From Caulobacter sp. (GTDB lineage Bacteria; Pseudomonadota; Alphaproteobacteria; Caulobacterales; Caulobacteraceae), in assembly GCA_028291265.1 (NCBI GenBank), contig JAQGIK010000056.1, positions 1-64,000 on the forward strand: DNA of 64,000 bases, in the 5' to 3' direction. The notes beneath the pieces are model-generated. The model saw only the letters and a list, made by a program, of their open reading frames with translations. It was not told the DNA's origin and did no database searches. Below, piece by piece: positions 1-8,908 of this stretch. A program made the translations under genes and the position numbers. How positions within the stretch are numbered: the stretch's first letter is position 1; the number at the start of each line of letters is the position of its first letter.

Positions 1-41
1 CGACCAGACGGCGTCAGACGGGCATTCTTGTGGACGTTCAT
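1..41 (-). CDS. IS481-family transposase, N-terminal fragment (cut by window edge)
   Basis: An ATG on the minus strand opens a frame reading MNVHKNARLTPSGR, which runs off the window. This opening (M-N-x-H-K-N-A-R-L-T-P) is the characteristic N-terminus of many IS481/IS3-like DDE transposases in proteobacteria. A purine-rich GGGAGA lies just upstream of the ATG. Only 13 complete codons are visible, so the DDE catalytic domain cannot be checked and the gene could be intact or broken. Confidence 0.6.
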   Translation of the reverse strand, partial: MNVHKNARLTPSG

Positions 42-127
42 CCGGGGTCTCCCGGCTCAGAGGTTGGAGCTTCGCAACCACACCCTCTCAGCCCAACCCC
101 GGGTGAACAACCTTCATAGCTTCGACA
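1..127 (-). mobile_element. Terminal part of an IS481-like insertion sequence
   Basis: The outer end reads TGTCGAAGCTATGAAGG on the minus strand and is followed inside by a leader and the transposase start. Directly outside it lies CCTAGA (128-133), which fits the NCTAGN six-base target described for IS481-family elements. The other end and the second target copy lie outside the window, so the element's length and intactness cannot be judged. The family call rests on the transposase N-terminus and the CTAG target. Confidence 0.6.
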
Positions 128-133
128 CCTAGA
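128..133. other. Probable IS481 target site (NCTAGN) containing the stop codon of the response regulator
   Basis: CCTAGA lies exactly between the IS end (TGTCG... on minus) and the last sense codons of the LuxR-type gene. The TAG stop of that gene (129-131, minus) lies inside the site. If the site was duplicated on insertion, the gene keeps its stop. The second copy would lie beyond the left window edge. Confidence 0.5.
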
Positions 134-785
134 GCAACCCCTGCGCCCGCGCCTTGGCCGCCGCTTCGGTGCGGTTGCTGGCCCCCAGCACGGCAATCAC
201 CTGGGCCACATGCGTCTTCACCGTCGCCGGCGACAGGCCGAGCGTCCGGGCGATTTCCTTGTTCGAGCGGCCGTCGGCCATCTGTTCGAGGATGTCGCGC
301 TGCCTCGCGCCGAGGCGGCCGTAGGTGGTCTCGATCGGACCGCGGGGTTCGGGCGCGGCTTCCGGTTCCGGCGGGGGCGTCCGGTCCCTGACCATGGCGG
401 CGACGCGCGGCGGCAGGTACTGGCCGCCGGCCAGCACCAGGCGCATGGCCGCATCGATGACGCCGGACTCGGCGGTCTTGGGCAGGAAGCCGTCGACGCC
501 GAGGTCCAATGAAGCCAGCAGGTCCTCGTCCAGTTCCGAGCCGGTGACGACCAGGATGCGCGCGCCCGGGGCCCGCGATTTCAGGCCTCGCAGGCCTTCG
601 ACGGGACCGGCGCCGGGCATGTGCAGGTCAACGACGCAGAGCGCCAGGTCGGGGGTGGCGGCGGCGGTCGCCCAGGCTTCGGTGAAGTCCCGCGCCAGCA
701 GGGGCGGCTCGCCGCAGGCGGCCTCGGCCGCCATGGCCAGGGCCGAGCGGACCAGCGGATGATCGTCGCAGACCAGGATGCTCAT
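129..785 (-). CDS. LuxR/NarL-family response regulator
   Basis: A 218-residue two-domain regulator. An N-terminal receiver has the acidic pair D7-D8, phospho-acceptor D53 (VVDLHMP), T81 and K103 (FLPK). A Pro/Glu-rich linker (137-150) leads to a LuxR-type helix-turn-helix at about 157-215 (SNKEIARTLGLSPATVKTH). It should bind DNA after phosphorylation by a histidine kinase, but no kinase is adjacent. I chose the ATG at 785 because the receiver fold begins there; an upstream in-frame ATG adds 17 unlikely residues. Its stop codon sits in the target site of the adjoining IS element, so its native downstream context is lost. Confidence 0.85.
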   Translation of the reverse strand: MSILVCDDHPLVRSALAMAAEAACGEPPLLARDFTEAWATAAATPDLALCVVDLHMPGAGPVEGLRGLKSRAPGARILVVTGSELDEDLLASLDLGVDGFLPKTAESGVIDAAMRLVLAGGQYLPPRVAAMVRDRTPPPEPEAAPEPRGPIETTYGRLGARQRDILEQMADGRSNKEIARTLGLSPATVKTHVAQVIAVLGASNRTEAAAKARAQGLL

Positions 786-851
786 TGTGGGGACCAGCCT
801 CTCAGGTACGGAGCCCCGCGGAAGCGGGGGAGTCAAGCAGTGGCATAACGA

Positions 852-885
852 CGGCGCCCCAAAGCGATGAAGCTTCGGGGCGCCG
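852..885 (-). terminator. Hairpin downstream of the CARDB-like gene
   Basis: CGGCGCCCC (852-860) pairs with GGGGCGCCG (877-885), with an inner AAGC/GCTT extension. It lies 21 bases past the stop of the minus-strand gene at 907-2394 and before the LuxR-type gene. No clear U-tract follows, so termination may be weak or need Rho. Confidence 0.5.
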
Positions 886-906
886 CGCCGTTGTGGTGGG
901 ATGAGA

Positions 907-2394
907 TCAGTCGATGCGCTTCACCTCGTTCGTGCCCAGCAGGGTGATGGTGTAGCCGCCGTTGTCGTTCCAGCCATCGGAGGGCTGGCCCTTGTGGTAG
1001 CAGACGCCGCCGCCGGTCAGCCGAGCCACCGTGTTGGTCGAGTCCGGGCGGCGGAACGCCGGGGCCAGGACCGTCTGGCCTGCCGCGATCGGCTGATTGA
1101 TCGTGAAGCTGGCCACGACGCGCTGGCTGAGGCGCAGCTCGACCACCGTGCCGGCCGGGGCCGCCGCATTGCCGCGGTTGATGACGCCGTAGCGGATGTC
1201 GGGGACGGTGACCTCGCGCTCGTTGGCCTCGATGACGTTCTGGTTCGGCGGCGGCTTCACGGCCGGCACCGTGATGCCCGAGCAATGCTCCTCGCGGGTC
1301 AGGGCGTGGTAGATCTGCTGGAAGTTGCCGCTGGTCGTCGTGTTGCCGCTGCCCACGACGTAGAGGGTGTTGCCAGGGTCGAAGGGGTCCAGGTTGGCGG
1401 CCGCGGCAGCCGGCGGCGGCGTATCCCGCGGCGGTTCGGCCGCGCCGCGCCGGACGATGAAGCCAAGCTTGTTGAATTTTCGGCTGGCGGAGTCGCCGCC
1501 GGCCCCGGCGGTGTCCCACAGGGTGACCAGCTGCACCTGACCGCCGCGCCGCAGCTCGACCCCGATCCTCGGCTCGACCCGGCGGTCCGAATTGGGCGAC
1601 AGGAAGAAGTCGTAGGTCACCCCCATCGAGGTGGCGTTGTTGTTGAAGCTGGCCAGGCTGATCCCGGGACCGGTGTCCAGCTTGGCTAGGCCCATGCGCT
1701 GACCGGTCAGGGTGACGACCTGGACGAAGCGATCGCCGCTGATGGTGCGGTCGGTCGAGGGGCTGATGGCGGTGGTCTGCGGCCGCGGCACGATCTTCAG
1801 ATCGAGGGCCGCGACAACGGCCGGCTCGGCCTGTGGGCAGGGAACGACGCCGATCTCGCCCAGGTCGCACATCTGGGTCGGCGCCTTGGCCGGGTTGATC
1901 TGCAGCAGGCGCTCTTTCTTGCCGAAGATCTCGATGGTTCCACGCACGACGGTGGTGGTGTCGGGAATGGCGAAGCGTACGACGATGGCCGAGAAGCCGG
2001 TCCCGCCGGAGGAACAGACGGCGTCCTTGGCGATGCGGCGCTCGATGGTTCCGGTGACGGTCGTGCCGTCATCGCGGCGGATGCGGATGCTGGTCGTCTT
2101 GTCCATGTCCGGGCCGGTCATCACCAGGCCGGTGTCGCCGCTGACGATCTCCAGGCTGGTGTCGACGCCCTTGCGATAGAGGTCGTAGCCGCCGAAGCGG
2201 ACGGACTCGCAGGAGCCGGTCCGGCTGACGCCATTGACCACCTCCAGCTTGGGGAAGATCAGCGGGTTGGCGAAGGTTGCCGGCCCCTGCGGCTGGATCA
2301 GCGGCTGGCCGATCTGGGCCAGGGCGGCGGTCGAGACCCCGGCGAGCAGGGCCGCGCAGGAGGCGGCCGCGATGGTGGTGGTCTTGCTGTTCAT
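907..2394 (-). CDS. Secreted protein with a CARDB-like C-terminal domain
   Basis: A 495-residue protein with a clear Sec signal peptide (about residues 1-26, ending ALAQ), so periplasmic or secreted. A Pro/Ala-rich linker follows the middle region. The last about 110 residues (VPDIRYGVINRGNAAAPAG, then VELRLSQR) resemble the CARDB adhesion-like fold, an Ig-like beta-sandwich; this is a pattern judgement, not a search result. I placed the start at 2394 because GAGGACC precedes that ATG and the signal peptide begins there. No enzymatic motif was seen. The function is unknown; an envelope or adhesive role is only an inference. Confidence 0.6.
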   Translation of the reverse strand: MNSKTTTIAAASCAALLAGVSTAALAQIGQPLIQPQGPATFANPLIFPKLEVVNGVSRTGSCESVRFGGYDLYRKGVDTSLEIVSGDTGLVMTGPDMDKTTSIRIRRDDGTTVTGTIERRIAKDAVCSSGGTGFSAIVVRFAIPDTTTVVRGTIEIFGKKERLLQINPAKAPTQMCDLGEIGVVPCPQAEPAVVAALDLKIVPRPQTTAISPSTDRTISGDRFVQVVTLTGQRMGLAKLDTGPGISLASFNNNATSMGVTYDFFLSPNSDRRVEPRIGVELRRGGQVQLVTLWDTAGAGGDSASRKFNKLGFIVRRGAAEPPRDTPPPAAAAANLDPFDPGNTLYVVGSGNTTTSGNFQQIYHALTREEHCSGITVPAVKPPPNQNVIEANEREVTVPDIRYGVINRGNAAAPAGTVVELRLSQRVVASFTINQPIAAGQTVLAPAFRRPDSTNTVARLTGGGVCYHKGQPSDGWNDNGGYTITLLGTNEVKRID

Positions 2395-2506
2395 GGTCCT
2401 CAAAGCCCTTCCTGAATGACCCTCGAGAACGACGTTATGCGCAGGATGGGGCGTCGCCATCGCCCGGGCGGCTCATCCGGATGGCCGAGCGACGGTTTCC
2501 CCGCTA

Positions 2507-2633
2507 CCGCTCATCCCGGCGAATGCCGGGACCCAGATGAACCCGCATTTTAGCTTTGGATCAGGCAAGGCTCATGGCCAATCACCCGACCACTCGGGTG
2601 AATCTGGGTCCCGGCATTCGCCGGGATGAGCGG
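2507..2633. repeat. Family 1 paired palindromic repeat, copy 1
   Basis: Left arm 2507-2538 (begins CCGCTCATCCCGGCGAATGC) and right arm 2602-2633 are perfect 32-base reverse complements around a loop of about 63 bases. Each arm also holds its own small hairpin (CCCGGC..GCCGGG). The element lies between two minus-strand genes, ending 10 bases past the EAL gene's stop. Three more copies occur in the window (25331, 51476, 62087). Confidence 0.9.
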
Positions 2634-2643
2634 AAATTTGGGA

Positions 2644-4266
2644 CTAGGCCCAGCTCTCCTTGGCCCCGGCGCGGCGGGCGTTCTTCGGCGGCGCGTGCCG
2701 GAACGGCTGGCCGGGGGTCTCGGCCGGGCGGCCGTAGTACCAGCCCTGGGCCATGTCGACGCCGGCCTCGCGGACGGCGGCCTCGACCTCCTTGGTCTCG
2801 ACCATCTCGGCGACGGTGCGGACCTTGAGGTCCTTGCACAGCTGGACGACATGGCGGACCACGGCGGCGTCGCGGCCGCCGCCGGCCAGGTCGCGGACAT
2901 AGCGGCCGTCGATCTTGACCACGTCGACGGTCAAGGTTTGAAGATAGGCCAGCGACGCGGCGCCGGCCCCGAAGTCGTCGAGGCAGACGACGCTGCCGAT
3001 GGCGCGCAGGGCCTGGATGTGGCGGTTGGCCTGGGCCAGGTCGTCGATGGCGGCGCTCTCGGTGATTTCGAGGATCAGCCGCTGGCCGAGTCCCGGGGTC
3101 TGGGTGATCAGCCGCTGCAGCCCCTCGACGAAGGGACCCGAGCCGATGCTGCGGCCCGAGAGGTTGACGGCCAGGCGCAACTCGCCGGTGCGGTCACCCT
3201 TCAGGCGGCGGATGGCCTGTTCGAGGACGGCGCGATCGAGCTCCTCGATGAGGTCGAACTCCTCGGCCATGCGGACCATGGCGAAGGGGCTGGCGTTGTC
3301 CTCGAAGCGGACCAGGGCCTCGTGGTGGTGCAGGTTGCCGTCGGCGACGGTGACGACCGGCTGGAAGGCGAGGGCGAAGCGGCGCTGGCTGACCGCCGCG
3401 CCCAACTCGCCGGCCCGGGCCAGGGTGCGGCGCACCGAGCGGTTCATGGCGTCGGCCATCGATTGCGGCGGGTTGTCGCTCAAGCCCTCGGCCAGGAAAT
3501 CGTCCAGCGCATAACGCATGGCGCGGGCGAGGCGGTTGGGCGAGGCGATATCCAGGGGCGCCGACTGCACCTTGCCGCTGATCGGGGCGGCCCCGCAGGC
3601 GGTGGCGATGGCGCGGCTGAGGCGCCTGGCCACGAGGTCGGGGGTGTCGCCGGTCTCGCGCAGCAGGGCGAAGCGTTCGCCCTCCAGCCGGGCGGCGGCG
3701 CCGTGCTGGCCGGCCTCGGCGCGCAGGGCGCCGGCGACGCGGGCGTCCAGCGACTTGGCCTCGGCGGCGGGAAGGGCGCGGCGGGCCTCGTCCAGTCCGG
3801 CCAGGTCGACCATGGCCAGTTCCAGTTCGCGGCCGGCCAGGTGGGCGGCTTCGGTCAGGCCGCGGGCGATGGCCTCGAAGCCGGCGCGGTCGTGCATGCC
3901 GTCCTCGCCGCCGCGGCTGTTGGGTAGCGGGGCGGAGACCAGGGCGCAGGAGATGCGACCGCTGTTGCCGGGCAGCTTGCGCAGGGTGACGGCGGCGGCG
4001 TGCGCGCCGGAGCGGGCCAGGCGGAGGGCGGCCGGCCCCCGCCGCTGCCCCTCGTCCAGGCAGTCGAGGATGGCGCCGAGCAGCTGGACGTCGCTCTCGT
4101 GGAAGATGCCGGTCAACGGCCGGCCGATCAGGTCCTGTTCGGCGACGCCCAGCATCGATTGCGCGGCCCCGACCGCTTCCAGCACCGTGCCGGAGGCGTC
4201 CAGTTCGAGCAGCAGGTCACCGGCCGCGAAGGCGAAGCCGAGCAGAGTAAGAGGGGAGGTGGCCAA
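2644..4266 (-). CDS. PAS / GGDEF-like / EAL protein (putative c-di-GMP phosphodiesterase)
   Basis: A 540-residue cytoplasmic protein. Residues about 10-70 look like a PAS sensor and 125-240 like a degenerate GGDEF domain without the GGDEF signature. An EAL domain covers about 290-520. EAL signature residues are visible: EALVR (316-320), N368, E400 (LEITES), D430-D431 (DDFGAG), K451 and E487. The key metal and catalytic positions are therefore present, so c-di-GMP hydrolysis is plausible, although AEGVE is changed to AEMVE. The gene lies on the recA side of a divergent region with the amidohydrolase. An EAL protein near recA is, from memory, also found in C. crescentus. Confidence 0.8.
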   Translation of the reverse strand: MATSPLTLLGFAFAAGDLLLELDASGTVLEAVGAAQSMLGVAEQDLIGRPLTGIFHESDVQLLGAILDCLDEGQRRGPAALRLARSGAHAAAVTLRKLPGNSGRISCALVSAPLPNSRGGEDGMHDRAGFEAIARGLTEAAHLAGRELELAMVDLAGLDEARRALPAAEAKSLDARVAGALRAEAGQHGAAARLEGERFALLRETGDTPDLVARRLSRAIATACGAAPISGKVQSAPLDIASPNRLARAMRYALDDFLAEGLSDNPPQSMADAMNRSVRRTLARAGELGAAVSQRRFALAFQPVVTVADGNLHHHEALVRFEDNASPFAMVRMAEEFDLIEELDRAVLEQAIRRLKGDRTGELRLAVNLSGRSIGSGPFVEGLQRLITQTPGLGQRLILEITESAAIDDLAQANRHIQALRAIGSVVCLDDFGAGAASLAYLQTLTVDVVKIDGRYVRDLAGGGRDAAVVRHVVQLCKDLKVRTVAEMVETKEVEAAVREAGVDMAQGWYYGRPAETPGQPFRHAPPKNARRAGAKESWA

Positions 4267-4459
4267 GACGGAACTCCGGACAGGACTGTCTTGCTAGCGG
4301 CCGGAGCTTAAGGGGCCGTTGCCGCGCGGTAACAAAAGCTATCGCAAGGCATAGTTTCTTCGCATCGAACACATCGGCTTTATCCAGACTCCACAAACAG
4401 GGCGGCTGCGGTTAGTCTTCGAACAATCGGTACGCCAGAGACCGCGTGGAGGATTTGCC

Positions 4460-5608
4460 ATGGCCTACGCCCAGGGGCGCGTCATGAACGACGCCGACAG
4501 CCACATCATGGAAAGCGAGGACTGGCTGAGCGCCTATGCCGACGCCGCCGTGCGCGACCGGCTGATCCCGCTGCGGCTGGAGGCCGGCGGGGCGGGGGCG
4601 GCCGAGGCCATCCGCCGGGCGAAGGCGCGCCAGACCGACGAGGCGGCGACGGCGGCCATCGCCGCCAACGTGGTGTCGGGTCCCAAGGGCTGGGGCGCCT
4701 TCGGGGCGATGAACCCCGACGAGCGGCGCCGGGCGCTGGACGACCTGGGCTTCGCCCGCCAGCTGGTGTTCACCACCTTCGCCGGCAGCCAGTTCCTGCG
4801 CAGCGACGACCTCGAGGTGAAGTACGGCGGCTCGCGGGCCCTGAACCGCGGCATGGCCGACTTCTGTTCGGCCGACAAACGGCTGATCCCGGTCGGCATG
4901 GTTCCGCTCGACGATCCGGCCCAGGCGCTGGCGGAAGTGGATCTGGCGATCAAGGCCGGCATCGGCGCCATCTGGTTGCCCGCCGCCGCGGCCGGCGGCC
5001 GCTCGCCCGGCCATCCCGATCTCGACCCGGTCTGGAGGCGGATGAGCGAGGCGGGCGTGCCCTTCATGCTGCATGTCGGCGGCTCGCCCGTGGTGCTCGA
5101 CCCGGCCTACCAGAACAACGGCCACCCGCGTCCGACCGACTGGCTGGGCGGCGGCGAGAACCTACGGGCCAAAGACTTCTTCGTGCTCAGCTTCGCGCCG
5201 CAGATGTTCCTCTCGGCCATGGCGCTGGACGGCGTCTTCGACCGCTTCCCCGACCTGCGCGGCGGGGTCATCGAGCTGGGGGCCGGCTGGGTTCCCGACT
5301 TCATGCGCCGCCTCGACCAGGCCTGGAAGAGCTGGAAGAAGACCGACCCGGTGGTCGGGGGCCTGAGCCGTCCGCCCTCGGAATTCATCCGCCGGGCCGT
5401 GCGCTTCACCCCCTTCGCCACCGAGGACGCCGGGCTGATCATCCGCGAGGGCGGCGAGGAGCTGTTCCTGTTCTCCAGCGACTTCCCGCACCCGGAAGGC
5501 ACCAAGGATCCGATCGGCCGCTTCGAGGCGACCTTCGAGGGGCTGTCGGAAGAGGGCAGGGACCGCTTCTACCGGCGCAACTTCGAGGACATGTTCCTCT
5601 CCGCCTGA
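4460..5608 (+). CDS. Amidohydrolase 2 family metal-dependent hydrolase
   Basis: A 382-residue TIM-barrel hydrolase of the amidohydrolase-2 / ACMSD-like family. An N-terminal D-x-H metal motif (NDADSHIME) and the later LHVGGSPV and SSDFPHPEG segments supply the usual His/Asp ligands. Members hydrolyse or decarboxylate aromatic-type substrates; the substrate here cannot be told. GGAGG stands eight bases upstream of the ATG. It is a single gene, divergent from the EAL gene and followed by the recA promoter. It has no signal peptide, so it is cytoplasmic. Confidence 0.75.
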   Translation: MAYAQGRVMNDADSHIMESEDWLSAYADAAVRDRLIPLRLEAGGAGAAEAIRRAKARQTDEAATAAIAANVVSGPKGWGAFGAMNPDERRRALDDLGFARQLVFTTFAGSQFLRSDDLEVKYGGSRALNRGMADFCSADKRLIPVGMVPLDDPAQALAEVDLAIKAGIGAIWLPAAAAGGRSPGHPDLDPVWRRMSEAGVPFMLHVGGSPVVLDPAYQNNGHPRPTDWLGGGENLRAKDFFVLSFAPQMFLSAMALDGVFDRFPDLRGGVIELGAGWVPDFMRRLDQAWKSWKKTDPVVGGLSRPPSEFIRRAVRFTPFATEDAGLIIREGGEELFLFSSDFPHPEGTKDPIGRFEATFEGLSEEGRDRFYRRNFEDMFLSA

Positions 5609-5677
5609 GCGTTCGCCGGTCAGGTGGAACACCTGACCGATCAGCGAGAGCGACCAACAAGGACTCGGCGTTCTCAA

Positions 5678-5708
5678 AATATGTTCCCGTTCCAAACGAG
5701 AACATATT
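5678..5708. promoter_or_regulatory. Inverted repeat upstream of recA
   Basis: AATATGTTC (5678-5686) and GAACATATT (5700-5708) form a nine-base inverted repeat. The right half overlaps the SOS box. It may be part of an extended LexA site; extra GTTC copies at 5670 and 5689 add to the cluster. Confidence 0.45.
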
Positions 5709-5714
5709 GCGAAC
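5700..5714. promoter_or_regulatory. LexA (SOS) box of recA
   Basis: GAAC-ATATTGC-GAAC matches the alphaproteobacterial LexA operator GTTC-N7-GTTC read on the other strand. It overlaps the -35 region of the predicted recA promoter, the expected position for repression by LexA and release after DNA damage. Confidence 0.85.
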
Positions 5715-5734
5715 GAGAACAAACCGTGTACTTA
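5707..5734 (+). promoter_or_regulatory. Predicted sigma-70 promoter of recA
   Basis: TTGCGA (5707-5712) and TACTTA (5729-5734) are separated by 16 bases, about 55 bases before the recA ATG. The -35 hexamer overlaps the LexA box. This is a motif judgement only. Confidence 0.55.
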
Positions 5735-5789
5735 TGTCCTCAACGCGCCGGGCGGGCCGGTGAGAATCGTGGGACAAGGTGGAAAGTAC

Positions 5790-6860
<1,071 letters not shown>

Positions 6861-6966
6861 TCCAGCCTGGCTGGAGCAGAGATGCTCGCGGCTGGCCGGG
6901 GACCTCCGACGCGATCCACCCTCGCCGTCCAGGTCCCGCCCCGCACTTGGCGGGCCGCGAGTTGAA

Positions 6967-6999
6967 GGGCGTCCGCTGCCAGGCGGGCGCCCTTTTTTT
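6967..6999 (+). terminator. Rho-independent terminator downstream of recA
   Basis: GGGCG-T-CCGC and GCGG-G-CGCCC form a strong stem with a short loop, immediately followed by seven T residues (6993-6999). A smaller TCCAGC/GCTGGA hairpin lies just after the recA stop (6861-6875). Between this terminator and the kduI control region (7000-7240) I see no convincing gene. Confidence 0.85.
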
Positions 7000-7243
7000 G
7001 TGGCACCGGTTGGCCGCCTCGCGGCCTACCTGTCCCCGATCAGCGCTGAACGTCGAAGCGGGTGCGATCCAGACGCTTGAGCGCCTTTTCGGATCGCCAT
7101 CAGGTTCAGCCAAGGCTCGGCGCCGATCCGGGACAGGTACGCGCTCCGACATATCGCTCTCGTTCTGTCAGGACGTGCGGCGCGAACCAGTCCCCACTGC
7201 CAATGCTGCCTGCTAATGTCGCTGCAACGCTTGCCCAAATCCA

Positions 7244-7257
7244 TGACACCGGTTACC
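7244..7257. promoter_or_regulatory. Candidate operator upstream of kduI
   Basis: TGACACCGGTTACC matches the first ten bases of the perfect palindrome TGACACCGGTGTCA found between the pectate lyase and TonB receptor genes (15199-15212). The second half-site is degenerate. It is centred about 43 bases before the kduI ATG, a good position for a repressor. LacI-family regulators often bind CCGG-centred palindromes, but no such regulator gene is in the window. Confidence 0.55.
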
Positions 7258-7293
7258 TGACCACAAACACGACCGACGCGAGGAGACCGCCGC

Positions 7294-8127
7294 ATGTTCG
7301 CCAAGACCCTTCAGGCCACCCATCCGGACATGATGGACGGCGCCACCAACGACCAGCTGCGCGATCGCTACTTGATCGGCGGCCTGTTCGCCGATGGCCA
7401 GGTGGTCCTCAACTACAGCCACAACGAACGCTTCGTGATCGGCGGCGCCGCGCCGGGCGCCTCGCCCCTGAAGCTGCCCGACCAGACCGAGCCGGCCAGC
7501 GCCACCGGCCATCCGTTCCTTGAGCGCCGCGAGTTGGGGATCATCAACGTCGGCGGGGCCGGCAGGGTGACCGTCGACGGCCAGGCCTTCGACCTGGGCC
7601 CGCGCGATGGCCTCTATGTGCCGATGGGCGCCAAGGATGTCGTCTTCGAAGGGGAGGGGGCCCGCTTCTACCTGGCCTCGACCCCGGCCCACGCCCGCTT
7701 CGAGGTCAAGAAGATCGACATCGCCCAGGCGACGCCCCTGCAGCGCGGGTCGCTGGAGACCTCCAACGAGCGGACCATCTACCAGTACATCATCCCGGGG
7801 GTCTGCCAGTCGGCCCAGCTGCTGCTCGGCCTGACCATCCTCAACACCGGCAGCGTCTGGAACACCATGCCGCCGCACCTGCACGACCGCCGCTCGGAGA
7901 TCTATTTCTACTTCGACCTCAAGGGCGACGAGCGGGTCTTCCACTTCATGGGCGAGCCCGACAGCGCCCGCCATATCGTCGTCGCCAACGAGGAAGCCGT
8001 GGTCAGCCCGCCCTGGTCGATCCATATGGGCTCGGGCACCGCCAACTACGCCTTCATCTGGGCCATGGGCGGCGAGAACCTCGACTACACGGACATGAAT
8101 GTCCTCGACATCTGCCAGTTGAAGTAG
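7294..8127 (+). CDS. kduI: 5-dehydro-4-deoxy-D-glucuronate isomerase (KduI)
   Basis: A 277-residue cupin-type isomerase converting 5-keto-4-deoxyuronate (DKI) to 2,5-diketo-3-deoxygluconate (DKII), after pectate lyase products have been cut to monomers. The zinc-binding set is visible: H195 and H197 ([10 protein letters not shown]), E202 and H244 (WSIHMGSG). The length matches the family (about 278). GAGGAG precedes the ATG. It is the first gene of kduI-kduD-ppc, about 36 bases after a candidate operator shared with the lyase/receptor promoters, suggesting induction by pectin breakdown products. Confidence 0.95.
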   Translation: MFAKTLQATHPDMMDGATNDQLRDRYLIGGLFADGQVVLNYSHNERFVIGGAAPGASPLKLPDQTEPASATGHPFLERRELGIINVGGAGRVTVDGQAFDLGPRDGLYVPMGAKDVVFEGEGARFYLASTPAHARFEVKKIDIAQATPLQRGSLETSNERTIYQYIIPGVCQSAQLLLGLTILNTGSVWNTMPPHLHDRRSEIYFYFDLKGDERVFHFMGEPDSARHIVVANEEAVVSPPWSIHMGSGTANYAFIWAMGGENLDYTDMNVLDICQLK

Positions 8128-8146
8128 GCTCCCCCGTAAAGGAACG

Positions 8147-8908
8147 ATGGCCATGAGCGATCTCTTCAGCCTGGCCGGGCGCACGGCCATGGTCACCGGC
8201 GCCAACACCGGCCTTGGCCAGGCGATGGCCGTGGCGCTGGCCGAAGCCGGGGCCGACATCGTCGCCGTCGGCCGTTCGGCGGTCGCCGACACCGAGGCCG
8301 GCGTGCGCGCCGCCGGCCGCGCCTTCCATTTCGTGCAGGCCGACCTCGGCCAGCCGAACATCAGCGGCGACGTCATCGCCGCCGCCAAGGCCGCCGCCGC
8401 CGCCCCCGACATCCTGGTCAACAACGCCGGCATCATCCGGCGCAACGACGCCCTCGACTTCACCGAAGAGGACTGGGACGCGGTGATGGACGTCAACCTG
8501 AAGACCGCCTTCTTCCTCTCCCAGGCCGCCGCCCGCGAGATGGTGGGAAAGGGCGCCGGAAAGGTGATCAACATCGCCTCCATGCTGTCTTTCCAGGGCG
8601 GCGTGCGCGTGGCTTCCTATGCGGCAAGCAAGAGCGGCATCGCCGGTCTGACCCGCCTGCTGGCCAATGAGTGGGCGGCCAAGGGAATCAATGTGAACGC
8701 CATCGCGCCCGGCTATTTCTCGACCAACAACACCACCGCGCTGAGGGCCGACGAGGCGCGCAACAAGTCCATCCTCGAGCGCATTCCGGCCGGCCGTTGG
8801 GGCCAGCCGTCGGACCTTGGCGGCGCGGCCGTGTTCCTGGCCTCGGCGGCCTCGAACTATGTGCATGGCGCCATTCTGCCCGTGGACGGGGGATGGCTGG
8901 CCCGCTGA
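8147..8908 (+). CDS. kduD: 2-dehydro-3-deoxy-D-gluconate 5-dehydrogenase (KduD)
   Basis: A short-chain dehydrogenase of 253 residues that reduces DKII to 2-keto-3-deoxygluconate using NAD(P)H. Visible features are the cofactor motif TGANTGLG (17-24), NNAG (92-95), N117 and the catalytic set S145, Y158, K162 (YAASK). The ATG at 8153 (MSDLFSL) is also possible and is better spaced from AAAGGA. It lies 19 bases after kduI and overlaps ppc by 16 bases, so the three genes are almost certainly one transcript. The function follows from the family plus the kduI context. Confidence 0.9.
   Translation: MAMSDLFSLAGRTAMVTGANTGLGQAMAVALAEAGADIVAVGRSAVADTEAGVRAAGRAFHFVQADLGQPNISGDVIAAAKAAAAAPDILVNNAGIIRRNDALDFTEEDWDAVMDVNLKTAFFLSQAAAREMVGKGAGKVINIASMLSFQGGVRVASYAASKSGIAGLTRLLANEWAAKGINVNAIAPGYFSTNNTTALRADEARNKSILERIPAGRWGQPSDLGGAAVFLASAASNYVHGAILPVDGGWLAR

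Noticed and set aside
7000-7240. Possible small gene between recA terminator and kduI
   Set aside because: Short frames exist on both strands but none has a ribosome site, signal or recognisable motif; probably non-coding or gene remnant.
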